From Acidobacteriota bacterium (GTDB taxonomy: Bacteria > Acidobacteriota > Terriglobia > Bryobacterales > Bryobacteraceae): a stretch of DNA of 50,545 nt. Positions 33,527 to 44,197 of this stretch are shown here, piece after piece. The notes beneath the pieces are model-generated. The model was given only the letters and a program-made list of their open reading frames with translations, was not told the origin of the DNA and did not search any database. Positions within the stretch are counted from its first letter, which is position 1; each line of letters opens with the position of its first letter. The DNA is taken from positions 1 through 50,545 of the forward strand of contig QHXW01000168.1 of assembly GCA_003223115.1 (NCBI GenBank), given 5' to 3'. The position numbers were made by a program, and so were the translations under genes.

Positions 33527-34015
33527 ATGCCCCCACGCAATCTCAGCGAACTTTGGGACCAGCACACGGCGCACGAATTCTCCACGCGCGACACCGAACG
33601 CACCTTGGACACGATGGTCGAGGACGCTTATGTCAATCACGTCCCGGTGATGACCGGCGGCCATGGTAAACAAGAGCTGCGCAGGTTCTACTCGACGGAC
33701 TTCATTCCCAGAATGCCGCCCGATACCAGGTTCACTCCCGTTTCGCGGACCGTCGGCGAAGACCAGCTCGTCGACGAGATTATTTTCTCGTTCACTCACA
33801 CCGAAGAAATGCCTTGGATGTTGCCGGGGGTGGCTCCGACGAACAAGCACGTCGAAGTGCCGCTGGTAGTGATCGTGAAATTTCGTAATGGGAAACTGGC
33901 GCACGAGCACATCTACTGGGACCAGGCCTCGGTGCTGAAGCAGATCGGGCTGATACACGACCCGAAGCTCCCGGTCCACGGAGCGGAGACCGCACGCAAG
34001 GTCCTTAGTCCGTAG
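33527..34015 (+). CDS. NTF2-like (SnoaL-type) protein
   Basis: A 162-residue protein with a cone-shaped NTF2-like pattern. A helical start (NLSELWDQHTAHEFSTRD, TLDTMVEDAYVNHVPVMTGG) is followed by beta strands (LVDEIIFSFTHTEEMPWMLP, VEVPLVVIVKFRNGKLAHEH, HIYWDQASVLKQIGLI). SnoaL-type members act as cyclases, isomerases or small-molecule-binding domains; I recall close relatives annotated as carboxymethylenebutenolidase-associated or ester cyclase proteins, with no proven reaction. The ATG 33527 touches the T tract of the upstream terminator and has no Shine-Dalgarno, yet the N-terminal residues look integral to the fold. Possibly it is read from transcripts that pass the terminator or from an internal promoter within the receptor gene. 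Confidence 0.75.
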   Translation: MPPRNLSELWDQHTAHEFSTRDTERTLDTMVEDAYVNHVPVMTGGHGKQELRRFYSTDFIPRMPPDTRFTPVSRTVGEDQLVDEIIFSFTHTEEMPWMLPGVAPTNKHVEVPLVVIVKFRNGKLAHEHIYWDQASVLKQIGLIHDPKLPVHGAETARKVLSP

Positions 34016-34176
34016 TCGTCACGAGGAACGATCCCGACCGATGTGGGCGAGGCCATGCGCACTGCCTGCCGAAACGCCCCTGACGCGAGGCGGAACGACA
34101 CACAATCTCAGACTCAAACACCGGAGCCAAAGTGATCTCCTTTGGAAATCAACTTGCTCCGCCATTTATTTTATTT

Positions 34177-36098
34177 ATGACACGGCGCGCGGTTCTCCTA
34201 TTCGCGCTCACCTAAACTCCGTTCTGGGCACAGTTTGCTGACCTGACCACGACAGACGATGGCGGCCAACTCTACTTCTCCTCCCCGATGCGCCTTCGAG
34301 ATACTAGTCAGAATTTCTATTGGAAGATCTTCAGGTATGTGGGGAAGGGGGCGAATTTCAACTGTTTCGTTCGGCGAACCGGGAGTCTCCCGATCCCTCA
34401 CCAGCCCTGACCAGCTATTTTCAATTGACGGCTCCGCAGGGTGAGCGGCGATGGTACCGTTGTCGCTTACACGGCAAGCGCGCGTTGCACGACCCGCGGC
34501 TCAGGATGTGTCCCACTGCCGTCGATGAGGGCGTTATCGTGGGAACCAGGGTTCAACCCGTTGTAGGGGACGGGCAGATCCGGTTGAGCGGTGATCAGCG
34601 TTACGCACTTATTATCCGAGGCAGTATTGATAATTTGATAACTCCGAGCCCAGATTGATCGATCTCGCCACCGGCGCAATCACGGTGCTCGATCACGCCT
34701 GGATCGGCGATGGCCGGCAGGTATTTGCGGACGACGGATCCGTGCTCCTTGGAACTCTCACTTTTATGCCGCAGCCCGTGCTCTGGAATCCGGTTTCTCC
34801 GCAGACTTTGAATCTTTCAAGAACCCCATCGCTGGCGCGCGTCAGCCACAACAAAGCGAAGGTCGTTTATGAAGCCGTCACGGCGGAGCAAAGGACTTTA
34901 GTGACCTACGACGTCACCTCGGGCGTCGAAACCGTTCTGGCCACCGGGCCCGGAAGCCCGGATCAGTTTCCGAGCCATTTTTATCCCTGGATCACGAACG
35001 ATGGCCGCACCGTTCTGTTGATGTCCACGGATGCCGCTGACGTCCGGCAGGCATTTCTGATCAGCTCAGTCGGCTCCAATCCGCGGCAGCTTACGCACGA
35101 GCCGGAAGGCCATCTCGGAAGCGACTCTCAGCGGATTTGGCAATTTGGCATACGCAGCGACGCCGCTCGCACGGCTGTTGCGGATCGACACCACCACAGG
35201 CGCGGCGACGGAGCTATCGCCTCGATCGGCGCAAATTTCTTCGATCTCGGCTGCAGCGGCCGGGTCGCTGGCCGAGTTAACCTATAATCCGGCAGTTCGG
35301 CCTTCGCCGCATTCTGATACGCTTTTGCCGACTACGAGTTCCAACTGCTGCGCAGATCACCTTCTGGGTGACAACCGATTTTTCTGCAATGAGTTGCGGC
35401 GACAAGTAGATGGCGGAATCCGGCGGCCCCAACTGCCAGATTTAGGGTTAAGCGGTCGTGGGTTGAACAAGACCACTGCAGTGTACATGAACAGCACTGC
35501 GGCGCCGCTTTATTCCGCATCAGACACGTCAGTCGTTTTTCAGATTCCCTGGGAGGCATCCATCACGACGCCATCCGCAGTTCGCGTTCAGGACAGCTTG
35601 AGCTCCCGATTTGAAGCCGGCCTGGAAATTACGGTGGCGGCGATCAGCCCGAGTTTCCTTTCCTTCGGCACGACCTCCGATGAGGTTCCTTTGGCGTTGC
35701 ACCAGGATTGGCGTTCGCTGGTGACTCCGGAAAGACCGGCCGTACCCGGGGAGGTGCTTCACCTGTATCTCACCGGGATGGGACCGGTGACGGGAACAGT
35801 GCAGACCGGCTTACCAGCACTTGCGAACGGCCCGCTCGAAAAAGTGCTCACCCCGTACACTTGCGAGTTTCTTTTCGCGTCGACCCCCTCGGACTGGACA
35901 CTGCGAACGTGCCGATCTGTTCGCGGGACTCGCGCCGGGTTTTGCCGCCTCTACCACGCGGATGTTCGTGTGCCGCCGTTTCCGGCGGGCGTGCGGCTGG
36001 AAACAGCAGAACTCATGTGTTCGCCGCTGTTCTCCGTGCCAGCAGCCTCCCTGGCTTTCGGGCACCTGCCGGTGGCTTCGCAGCCGGTCGAGCATTGA
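34177..36098 (+). pseudogene. Decayed beta-propeller protein with a TIGR03437-type C-terminal domain
   Basis: ATG 34177 begins MTRRAVLLFALT and meets a TAA inside the would-be signal peptide, then the same frame goes on as FADLTTTDDGGQLYFSSP. Several later frame changes are needed to follow VSGDGTVVAYTASARCTTRG (about 34443-34500), SGDQRYALIIRGSIDNLITP, IDLATGAITVLDHAWIGDGR, and ITNDGRTVLLMSTDAADVRQ (TolB/WD40-like blades). Then come NKTTAVYMNSTAAPLYSAS, VVFQIPWEASI and VPGEVLHLYLTGMGPVTGTV, which is the Solibacter C-terminal domain pattern. The tail is shifted once more near 35880-35930. This is an exported propeller protein of unknown ligand with about six lesions, clearly non-functional. 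Confidence 0.68.
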
Positions 36099-36115
36099 AG
36101 CCGGGCGCCGCGGCG

Positions 36116-37315
36116 CTACTTGAGTTCGACTCGTTTGCCGCCAATGTACGTGGCCTGCACGTTTACCTGGTCATCGATGATGATGATGTCGGCGAGTTTG
36201 CCGGGCGCGAGACTGCCGAGCTCGTCCTCGCGATGAACGATCTCAGCCGGTGTCAACGAAGCCATGTGCACTGCCTGCCACAGCGGGCAGCCCACCAGAT
36301 CGCGAAACACGCGCACCATTTCGTTCATCGGAAAAACAGAGGAGGCCAGCGCCGTGCCATCTGGAATCCGCGCTTCTCTGTTCTTCACGACTGCGCGCAT
36401 GCCGTGCCGTGGCCCGAAAGTGTATTCGCCATCAGGCATGCCTGCGCCTCGCATCGCATCGGTCACAATAGCCAGCTTTTCGTGGCCTTTGTTACGAAAC
36501 GCGAGCTCCAGCATCTCGCGCGAAAGATGCTTGCCGTCGGTGATCAACTCCGAAGACAACCGGTCATCCAGATACACGGCCTCTACAATGCCGCCGGTAC
36601 GGGGATTCGACGTGCCGCGCCAGCGATTGTTCATGGCATCGGTCATGGCGCAATAGAGATGCGTCACGTGGGTGACGCCCCACTCCGCGGCTTCTTCGAT
36701 CTCTTGATAGAGCGCTTCACTGTGCCCGGCATTCGCGTTAGCGCCGCGCCGGTGCAGCTCCTCCACTAGAGTTCGTGCTCCAGGAAGCTCGGGCGCAAGC
36801 GTCATCGACGCGATGGGCCCCCGCTCCAGGATTTGCTTCCACTCGTGTTCATCCGGATTGTGCACGAACTCCGGCAGGTGGCACCCGCGTTTGGTCATCG
36901 AAAGATAAGGCCCTTCGATGTGCGCGCCAAGCGCCCGGCCGAATGCCTGCGGTCCATTTCGATATCGCTTCAGCTCTTCGAGCGCGGCCAGGATCTCCGT
37001 GAGTGATGCAGTCGCCGTAGTGGGACAAAGGCTGGTCGTGCCGTGCGCCGCGTGGTAGCGGAAAACCGTTTCGATGTCGCCAGCGGTGGCATCCATGAAA
37101 TCACTGCCCGCGCCGCCGTGAATGTGGAGATCGACAAAGCCCGGCGCCAGGTAGCGGTCCCGCACATCGAGGGTTTCAGAGCCCGACGGCACGCGATCCG
37201 CAGCCGGTGGACCTACATATTCAATGCGATCGCCGCGCGTCACCAGCATGCCGCCCGCAATCACGCCGCTACCGGTGATGATGTTGGCGTTGGTAAAAAC
37301 CAATCCGCTGCTCAT
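36116..37315 (-). CDS. nagA: N-acetylglucosamine-6-phosphate deacetylase
   Basis: A 399-residue amidohydrolase. The metal-binding HxH (APGFVDLHIHGGAGSDFMDA), the catalytic-site Glu (GRALGAHIEGPYLS), the two further His (NAGHSEAL and VTHVTHLYCAMTD) and the catalytic Asp (KLAIVTDAMRGAGMPDGEYT) are all visible. C-terminal strands GSLAPGKLADIIIIDDQVNV complete the small beta domain. The enzyme removes acetate from GlcNAc-6-phosphate to give glucosamine-6-phosphate in amino-sugar recycling or chitin and peptidoglycan use. The frame opens further upstream to 37372; ATG 37315 is preferred because the family starts close to the first beta strand (GLVFTNANIITG). A GH20-like glycosidase elsewhere in the window may supply its substrate, but they are not linked. 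Confidence 0.9.
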   Translation of the reverse strand: MSSGLVFTNANIITGSGVIAGGMLVTRGDRIEYVGPPAADRVPSGSETLDVRDRYLAPGFVDLHIHGGAGSDFMDATAGDIETVFRYHAAHGTTSLCPTTATASLTEILAALEELKRYRNGPQAFGRALGAHIEGPYLSMTKRGCHLPEFVHNPDEHEWKQILERGPIASMTLAPELPGARTLVEELHRRGANANAGHSEALYQEIEEAAEWGVTHVTHLYCAMTDAMNNRWRGTSNPRTGGIVEAVYLDDRLSSELITDGKHLSREMLELAFRNKGHEKLAIVTDAMRGAGMPDGEYTFGPRHGMRAVVKNREARIPDGTALASSVFPMNEMVRVFRDLVGCPLWQAVHMASLTPAEIVHREDELGSLAPGKLADIIIIDDQVNVQATYIGGKRVELK

Positions 37316-37391
37316 GAGGAACCGCAATGCCATAACCGGCCGCCGAAAATGCATGACCCCGGCGACAGGCATCTGGCTGCGCGATTTAGTC

Positions 37392-38585
37392 TCACTTGCG
37401 GTTTTGACTTAAGCACTCTTCGATCACCGGCCTGGCATCCCGGTAAATCCGTTCGGCCAGAGTCATATTCACTTCATCGTACCCATGAAACAAATCCCAG
37501 AAATAACTATTGGCCGGCCGCAGGAAATCCTTCAGGCTGATGAACGTCCCGCCGCCTGACTCTCGCATCCGGCCCAATTGCACGTCGGCCTCATCATAAA
37601 GCGCCGTCAGTGCGCGAATCCACGTCGATGCGCCACTCGGGTCGAGATGGTAGTTGCGAATCAGGAAAGGCGTTGCGAACGCCGGATCGAGTGCGCCCGC
37701 CGGCTGCAGGACGCCGATCGGCCGGTAGTGGTAAACCGCCGCCAGCTCGACGAAGCGCTTCCAGTTCGAAAGATACGCCGCGACGCGCCCACTAACGAAC
37801 CGGGGATCCCCAGCAATTTTGCCCGCGGGCATGGCATTCGGGCCAATATAAACGCCCCGGGCGGCATCGGCGGCCGTATTGGGAGGCATTGCTCCGCCCC
37901 TCAGCCTCTGCTTCAAAGACCGGTACAGAAAACTGCGCGAAACAAATAAGCCGGCCAGCGGCGCCTCATAAGCTTCGCGATGCGCGTCCCAAGCTTCCTC
38001 GAGCGTTTGGAAATTGTAGGGAAAGTTCGGCCGCGATTCGTATGTCATGGGCAGAACGAGATCATTCGCGCCGTCGTAAAGAATCACGATGTCAGGGTGA
38101 TAATCGACGACCGTGAAGATCAGGTGCGCAATGGATTGGCGAGAAATGCAAGAGACGATTCCAGCATTGATCACTTCAATGTCGCGGCCAGGATACGTTC
38201 TCCGCAGCAAGGTGCGCAGCGAGCCGGGTAGCGTCAGCTCAAAGGTGCTTGCCAACTGCACGGCGGATCCACCCAGCACAGCGATGCGAATCTGGCCGAC
38301 GGGCTTGATGGGGGGCAAATCATAGCCTGCCGCGGGCACCCTGAGACCATCTCCATTCGTGTAGTGCCAGGCGCGCTGCTTGAAATGCGACATGGCGAAC
38401 GTTTCCTGCGAGACGTAAGACGCATTCTCGAGCGGCCGGAACATCACGAACGGGTAGAGGTGATTGTAGAAGGGCAGCTTCACTTGCGCCGGGGCGCTGA
38501 GCCTCAGATAGATTTCGGCCGCGGCCACCGCCACGAAAACAGAACAGGTGACGATGGCGATGTAGAGTGCGGCTTTCCGGATCAT
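37392..38585 (-). CDS. Membrane-anchored SGNH/GDSL hydrolase-like protein
   Basis: A 397-residue protein with one N-terminal hydrophobic helix (ALYIAIVTCSVFVAVAAAEI) serving as anchor or signal. SGNH blocks are present: RIAVLGGSAVQLAST (block I, nucleophile Ser after Gly-Gly), VINAGIVSCISRQSIAHL (block II Gly), VILYDGANDLVLP (block III, GxND) and a late FWDLFHGYDEVNMTL (block V, Asp-x-x-His). SGNH enzymes hydrolyse or transfer acyl groups of lipids, sugars and cell-surface polymers. The product probably acts in the periplasm on acylated carbohydrate. It is transcribed toward NagA with a 76-base gap, so the two may be linked in amino-sugar polymer processing; this is inference. No Shine-Dalgarno is visible before ATG 38585. 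Confidence 0.82.
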   Translation of the reverse strand: MIRKAALYIAIVTCSVFVAVAAAEIYLRLSAPAQVKLPFYNHLYPFVMFRPLENASYVSQETFAMSHFKQRAWHYTNGDGLRVPAAGYDLPPIKPVGQIRIAVLGGSAVQLASTFELTLPGSLRTLLRRTYPGRDIEVINAGIVSCISRQSIAHLIFTVVDYHPDIVILYDGANDLVLPMTYESRPNFPYNFQTLEEAWDAHREAYEAPLAGLFVSRSFLYRSLKQRLRGGAMPPNTAADAARGVYIGPNAMPAGKIAGDPRFVSGRVAAYLSNWKRFVELAAVYHYRPIGVLQPAGALDPAFATPFLIRNYHLDPSGASTWIRALTALYDEADVQLGRMRESGGGTFISLKDFLRPANSYFWDLFHGYDEVNMTLAERIYRDARPVIEECLSQNRK

Positions 38586-38892
38586 CGATCAGATTTTCTT
38601 GGCGACAGCGCGCAGCCGATTCCGGTCTCGCTTTGTAAGAAATACACGAACCTGGGGACGCTACGTAACTGCATAATTAATGCAACATAGCACGTGCGGC
38701 CTAGTTCTTCGTGACGCAAGCCGCATGCAAGACAGCCACTTAAGTTCTTTTTTTACGTCATATCCGGCTTGATGTTGAAAGAAGCTGGAGCAACTGTTAC
38801 CATCAAGTTCCCCCGGAACCTCACCCGTGCCTGAAAAGGTGTCCGGTTGTTCCGAACTTCGACTCCGTGCGCACGCATTGAGCCAGGTCCAA

Positions 38893-41262
38893 ATGAGCCG
38901 AAAAATACCCGATCCTGCGCGCAACCAAGACGCCTATTCATGGCTTGATTCCCGACAGGCCCAGACGCGCGTTCTGCAGTTCATCACGGATCATGTGGGC
39001 GATGGCGTAACGATAATTGGGGACGACGGTAAATTCCTGTTGAAGAATGCCGCTGCGCAGCGCATCGCAGGCATTGGGCCTTTAGAAGTGTCTCCAGCGG
39101 AGTGGTCCCAGACCTACGGAATCTGTCTGCCCGATGGCGCGACTCCATTCCCGGAGGACCAGCTACCGTTGGCGCGAGCGTTGCGCGGTGAATCCGTGGA
39201 TGATGTCGAGTTGTTCTTGCGCCATCCACAGGCGCCGGACGGAACCTGGGTGAGCGTGACAGCCAGGCCGCTGGTAGATCACACGGGCCGCGTGCAGGGG
39301 GGCGTCGCTATCTATCGCGACGTCACTGAACGCAAGGTCTCCGAGCAAGCCTTACGCTCATCCGAAAAACGTTATCGGGTTTTGTTCGAACAAAATCTGG
39401 CCGGCATCCTACGCACCACACTGGACGGCCGCGTGCTCGAATGCAACGAGGCCTTCGCACACATGCTGGGCTACAGATCCAGCAGCGAAGTCGTGAAGCT
39501 GAAGGTTCAGGAATTTTACTACCATCTGGAAGACCGTGATACGATGCTCGACCGCCTGAAGAAAGAAAAGTGGCTGGCCGAGTACGAGATGTTCTTACGG
39601 CGTAAAGATGGCGAACCCGCGTGGATCCTGGCGAACTTGAACTTGGTGGAGCGCGACGACGAGACCGGGGAAAGCAGCATCATCGGCACTTCTTTCGACA
39701 TCACGGAGCGCAAACTGTCCAAGGAGGCCCTACGCGAAACGCAGCAACGCTTCGCGGCATTCATGCGCCATCTGCCTGGCGTGGCCTTCATGAAGAACGC
39801 TCTGGGCCAGTACATCTTTTACAATGAAGGCGCCGAAGGGCTGTTCCATCTCGATCCCGAGCAGTTTCTCGGTAAGACCGACGATGAAATCTGGCCCGCG
39901 GAATTCGCCGAGCGGTTTAAAGCCAACGATCTGGACGTCTGGCAAAACAAGCGGCTGGTAGAAACCATCGAACCTGTTCCGCACAAGAACGCCATCCGCT
40001 ACTGGCTGATCTACAGATTTCCCATTCTCGATGAGAACGAACAGGTCCAGTTCATTGGGGGTATGGGTATCGACGTTACGGAGCGCAAGCAACTCGAGGA
40101 GCAACTGCGGCAGTCGCAGAAAATGGAAGCCGTGGGGCGGCTGGCCGGCGGGGTGGCGCACGATTTCAACAACTTGCTCACGGTTATTTCAGGCTACGGA
40201 CACATGCTGCTTCGGGGCATTCCACACGATAGCTCCATGCAAAGTTGCGTTGAAGAAGTTTTGAAAGCTTCCAGCCGCGCTGCCAGCCTCACCAACCAGC
40301 TCCTGGCATTCAGCCGACGCCAGGTGATCCAGCCAAAAGTGCTCGACTTAAATGTTCTGGTCGCCAATATGGACCGGATGCTGCGGCGCGTGATCGGCGA
40401 GCACATTGAACTAAAAACCGCGCTGAGCCCGGGCTTGGGGCGCGTCAAGGCTGACGCCGGCCAGCTCGAGCAGGTGGTGATGAATTTGGCCGTCAACGCC
40501 CAGGACGCCATGGCCGAAGGCGGTAAGCTTTCTATTCTCACGGCGAATGTTGATATTGCCCCGGGCTCGCGGAAAAAGGCTGAGGTGCCCGCCGGGTCCT
40601 ATGTCCGGCTGACGGTCACCGATACCGGCAAGGGCATCGACCCGCATACCATGCTTCACCTGTTTGAGCCGTTTTTCACTTCCAAGGCAAAGGGTCGAGG
40701 AACGGGGCTTGGCCTGTCCACCGTGTACGGCATCGTGAAGCAGAGTGGTGGCGAGGTGACGGTGCAAAGCTCACCGGGTAGGGGCGCCACATTCAATATC
40801 TTCCTTCCCAGGATCGCGGACACGGCTGAGCCAGTGCCCATGGCCGAGGGACAAGGCATCTTCCGATCGGGTACAGAGACCATTCTGCTGGTAGAGGACG
40901 AGAGCGGCGTTCGCCAGCTTGTGCGCGACATGCTGCTTCACCTGGGTTATCGAGTACTCGAGGCCGGCAATGCGCAGGAGGCCATAGGCATCTTCGAGAA
41001 AAACGAGGGCGCCATCGATCTGCTGCTCACCGACGTCATCATGCCCCAGATGAGCGGGCGCGAGCTGGCCGTGCGTCTCAAGTCCGTGCGGCCCAGACTC
41101 AAAGTGCTCTATATTTCGGGTTACACGGATGACATGCTGGCACACCACGGCGTGCTCGAGTCCGATGTGTTCCTACTGCAGAAACCGTTTGCGCCAGACG
41201 CGCTGGCTCGAAAACTCCGTGAGGTTCTGGACGCGCCAGGCGCACGAACCGCGGACGCTTAG
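38893..41262 (+). CDS. Hybrid sensor histidine kinase with three PAS domains and a receiver
   Basis: A 789-residue soluble kinase from ATG 38893 (a GTG at 38827 would add 22 residues). There are three PAS modules: about residues 30-150 ([20 protein letters not shown]), 155-280 ([20 protein letters not shown]) and 285-405 ([20 protein letters not shown]), each closed by a DVTERK-type linker. The dimerisation helix carries H423 in [20 protein letters not shown]. The ATPase shows the N box [20 protein letters not shown]1 DTGKGID and G2 [20 protein letters not shown]. The receiver has [10 protein letters not shown] and phospho-acceptor D714 in [17 protein letters not shown]. With no membrane segment it senses a cytoplasmic signal, maybe redox or a ligand in PAS. 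No response regulator lies beside it, so it is an orphan kinase. Confidence 0.93.
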   Translation: MSRKIPDPARNQDAYSWLDSRQAQTRVLQFITDHVGDGVTIIGDDGKFLLKNAAAQRIAGIGPLEVSPAEWSQTYGICLPDGATPFPEDQLPLARALRGESVDDVELFLRHPQAPDGTWVSVTARPLVDHTGRVQGGVAIYRDVTERKVSEQALRSSEKRYRVLFEQNLAGILRTTLDGRVLECNEAFAHMLGYRSSSEVVKLKVQEFYYHLEDRDTMLDRLKKEKWLAEYEMFLRRKDGEPAWILANLNLVERDDETGESSIIGTSFDITERKLSKEALRETQQRFAAFMRHLPGVAFMKNALGQYIFYNEGAEGLFHLDPEQFLGKTDDEIWPAEFAERFKANDLDVWQNKRLVETIEPVPHKNAIRYWLIYRFPILDENEQVQFIGGMGIDVTERKQLEEQLRQSQKMEAVGRLAGGVAHDFNNLLTVISGYGHMLLRGIPHDSSMQSCVEEVLKASSRAASLTNQLLAFSRRQVIQPKVLDLNVLVANMDRMLRRVIGEHIELKTALSPGLGRVKADAGQLEQVVMNLAVNAQDAMAEGGKLSILTANVDIAPGSRKKAEVPAGSYVRLTVTDTGKGIDPHTMLHLFEPFFTSKAKGRGTGLGLSTVYGIVKQSGGEVTVQSSPGRGATFNIFLPRIADTAEPVPMAEGQGIFRSGTETILLVEDESGVRQLVRDMLLHLGYRVLEAGNAQEAIGIFEKNEGAIDLLLTDVIMPQMSGRELAVRLKSVRPRLKVLYISGYTDDMLAHHGVLESDVFLLQKPFAPDALARKLREVLDAPGARTADA

Positions 41263-41317
41263 CCGAAGAGTACTTCAGTCCGGCTCGCTCGCAACGGTTC
41301 CCCGCTCCCGCCCGCGC

Positions 41318-42049
41318 TTAAATGCGCCCGAACTTCGCGACGGCTTCTTTGATCGACCGGAACTTCTCGATGAACGGAAGCATGCGATGCTCGGTGTCGT
41401 CGAGCTGTTGGGCTTTCTTCAGCACGTCGGCGGCATGCGCGCGCGGCACCACCGCCACGCCGTCGTCATCAGCCACGATGATGTCGTTGGCATTCACTTG
41501 CACACCCGCGCAAGTGACCGGGACATTTACGCCGGAAAAACGATAGTGATTGATCGAAGTCGATGGCGCGATACCCACGCTGAACACGGGAAACTGCAGG
41601 CGTCTGATTTGCGGCGTGTCGCGAATGCCGGCGTCCACGATGGCGCCCGCGAGACCCCGGACTTTCATGGCTGTAGCCATCAACCCGCCAATCCCGGCGG
41701 TATCGGCTCCATCATCAAGCACCATGACATACACCGAGCCAGGCGGCGCAGCATCAATCGCGTCCAGCATGCCCTGTGAGGCCGGTGAGCCTTCCTTATG
41801 CTCTTCCTTCTTGAGGAGAACCGTCACAGCCGGGCCGGCAAACTTGGTCATGAACAGCGGACGCATCTGATGCGACATGTGCGCGCGCTGGCCATAGAGC
41901 TGCTCGATTGCATCAGCCACTGACGCAACTTCAACCAGCCGGAATCCTTCGACCAGCGTGTCGGCCGCGGGCTGCGCGGCGCTCCATCGGCTGCACACGA
42001 AAAGCGCGGAGATCACCGCGACAACGGACCACAATAACTTGGTTTTCAT
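41318..42049 (-). CDS. Exported RraA-like protein (HMG/CHA aldolase family)
   Basis: A 243-residue protein with a clear signal peptide (LLWSVVAVISALFVCSRWSAA), unusual for this family, whose members are cytoplasmic aldolases or RNase E regulators. The RraA core is intact: VASVADAIEQLYG, GPAVTVLLKK, GIGGLMATAMKVRGLAGAIV with VDAGIRD (normally VDGxxRD, carrying the Arg-Asp active-site pair), PVFSVGIAPSTS, and VNANDIIVADDDGVAVVPRA. In aldolases Arg and Asp bind the keto acid and a divalent metal; both are kept while the Gly before the loop is Ala. It may act on a periplasmic keto acid. It converges on the hybrid kinase gene. ATG 42049 is the only start near the signal peptide. Confidence 0.85.
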   Translation of the reverse strand: MKTKLLWSVVAVISALFVCSRWSAAQPAADTLVEGFRLVEVASVADAIEQLYGQRAHMSHQMRPLFMTKFAGPAVTVLLKKEEHKEGSPASQGMLDAIDAAPPGSVYVMVLDDGADTAGIGGLMATAMKVRGLAGAIVDAGIRDTPQIRRLQFPVFSVGIAPSTSINHYRFSGVNVPVTCAGVQVNANDIIVADDDGVAVVPRAHAADVLKKAQQLDDTEHRMLPFIEKFRSIKEAVAKFGRI

Positions 42050-42118
42050 GGTTGGATGTGGCGATTATAGCAACGGCAGTAACGCGCTATCGGCTGGGGC
42101 AGGTTGCGCTTACTTTTC

Positions 42119-44124
42119 TCAATGAATGGCCACCGTCACGGTATTACTGGTAGCGCCGCCTGCCGCGATCTGCAGGCTCTGTGGACCTGAAGGAGTACCA
42201 GCAGGCACTTGCGCGTTGATCTGGTAGAGGCCTGCGAACCCAGGAGCCACACCGGCATAAGTGACATGTGCGAGCGTGCCGGCTATGTACACTTGTACGG
42301 GCAGTACGGTGTGAGGCGGCGGCGTGGGTGGAGCGATGCCGGTCGAGGCGGGGCAGATTCACCGCGCCCAAACCGGTGCAATAGATCGAAATGATCTCAC
42401 CGGCAGTTGCGGGATTCTTGTCCGTTACCAGCCGACCGATAATACCGTGTTTAATACCGTGTTCGATCGCGCCTGCTCCGCCGCCACGCGAGTCCACCGT
42501 GAAAATTCCGGGAGCTGCAGGTGCTACCTGTACGCTCAGCGTAGCCGCGCCGGCACTCGAGGTCACTTGAATCTGCGCGGGCCCGATCGCCGTCTCGAAA
42601 GGAACTTGGGCGTTCACATGAACTGGAAAAACGTAGAACAATGGCGCAGCCACGCCGTTCACCGAGACTCGCACATCCGATAGCTGACCTGGCAGCGGAG
42701 CCCCTGTCGCTGTCGCCGGCGTCACAGCCATCGCCGATCCGAAGATGCTGACGATTTCATCGGGAGAGACCACGGTGAGGTAGCCGGCCGCGTCCGTAAC
42801 GGCGCCCAATGCGATGCCCGGCCCCGCACCGTGCAGCGCGATCTTGGCCACGAAGGCGTCCTCGTGCTGGCAAACGGATGCCGCCGCCTGGGCATGCGCC
42901 AAAGGCATATTGAAATACATACTTGCGCGGGAAATCCGGCGAGGAGGCCGCACCTGCAACGTACGCGTTGCCCGCAGCATCCGCCGCTATGGCATTAGCC
43001 TGATCGCTTCCGCTGCCGCCGAGATACGTAGAAAATAGAAGCGTGCCGCCGTCGTTGGTGAACTTCGCGACGAAAAGATTCTCGCAAGCACCGGACGGTC
43101 CCTGGCGGGAACGTCTCTGGCGGCAGAAACCTCTGTTCGACCGGTTCTTTGTTTCCAACACTTGCACCCAGGTTCCTGGAAAGGGATAGGTGTAATCAGG
43201 CCGCAAAAACCTTCGGCGGCCGTCTTCTGGATGGCACCTGGGGAAATGGGGAAGTTCGTCGACGTCGTCGTACCTGCCACATAAAGATTTCCGGCGCTGT
43301 CCAGGGCGATCCGGCCCGCGGCATCCGAATAGCCGCCACCGAGAATCGTCGAAAAGTTCAATACAGGATCGATGGTCAGCGCACGCCTGCGATCGGACTC
43401 TCCCAGCGCAAAGTAAAGTGGACAGTTTGCCCGCGTAGCTCATAGCGGCATGCGACCTCCCGGCCATCCTGATAAGCGTGGGGCTTGTGGAGTCTTACCT
43501 TGCCGGCGATGAGCTCGCCCTCGGAGCTGAGTTCCAGGCTCGCGCCTCGGATGGAAAAAAAAATCGGATTTTACGCGGATCGCCGCCGGGGCCCACAGTG
43601 AAATCGTGCTCGATCTGCCCATCACGCCCGTGCCAGAGTACGTCGATTCCCGGATAGACATCTGCGTAGCGGACCCTCGCGCAGTTGAAAATACCGGTAT
43701 GCCACTGGGCCGGCTCGGAACCGATGAAGTAGTTGGACTTCGCAGAGAGACGGTCAACACCCTCTGGCTTGACCTCTTTTGCACTCACCAGGCCGATCTG
43801 CACGACTTTGGCGTCATTCGAAGCGATCAAGGTTCTATTCCTGGTCAGAAACACGCCGTACCCTGCCCCACGCGATAAGAATAAGACTTCACGTGATGCC
43901 TGGCCGCGATTTTCCTCGAAGACAATCGGTGACCCCGCGATCACTATTCCCGCAGCGAGGCTGAGGACGATCAACACGACTACAGCCCTGATCTGGAGAT
44001 TGCTCGATCGTCGCGGGATTCTACGATTGGGTGAATGCGCGGCCAGGGGTGAGGCGGAATAACCCGGATTCAGACGGCCCGTGGTCCGCGGTCTCCGCGG
44101 AAACTGTTGAGTCTGTTGCTGCAC
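42119..44124 (-). pseudogene. Decayed SBBP/TIGR03437-type secreted repeat protein
   Basis: Minus-strand pieces in at least three frames form one large exported protein. The first, from ATG 44124, has a membrane or signal helix (VVVLIVLSLAAGIVIAG), PIVFEENRGQASREVLFLSR and YADVYPGIDVLWHGRDGQIE, the standard N-terminal domain of acidobacterial SBBP proteins. A shift at an A7 run (43557-43563) starts the next part. Beta-propeller repeats follow as [20 protein letters not shown] and [20 protein letters not shown], again with shifts. The C-terminus holds the TIGR03437 domain ([58 protein letters not shown]) ending VTVAIH at TGA 42121-42119. The function of this family is unknown. At least four frame changes make it non-functional unless some are consensus errors. 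Confidence 0.7.
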
Positions 44125-44197
44125 CGGTAGCGCCGAAATCTGAGGTGATTCTCGAGGTGCACGCGACCTTCCGGGAGCAGGCCGAAGGATACCGCCT

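Noticed and set aside
35708-36769. A 353-codon plus-strand frame spanning the propeller pseudogene end and NagA
   Set aside because: It crosses into the antisense of nagA and changes character; no signal, domain or ribosome-binding site.
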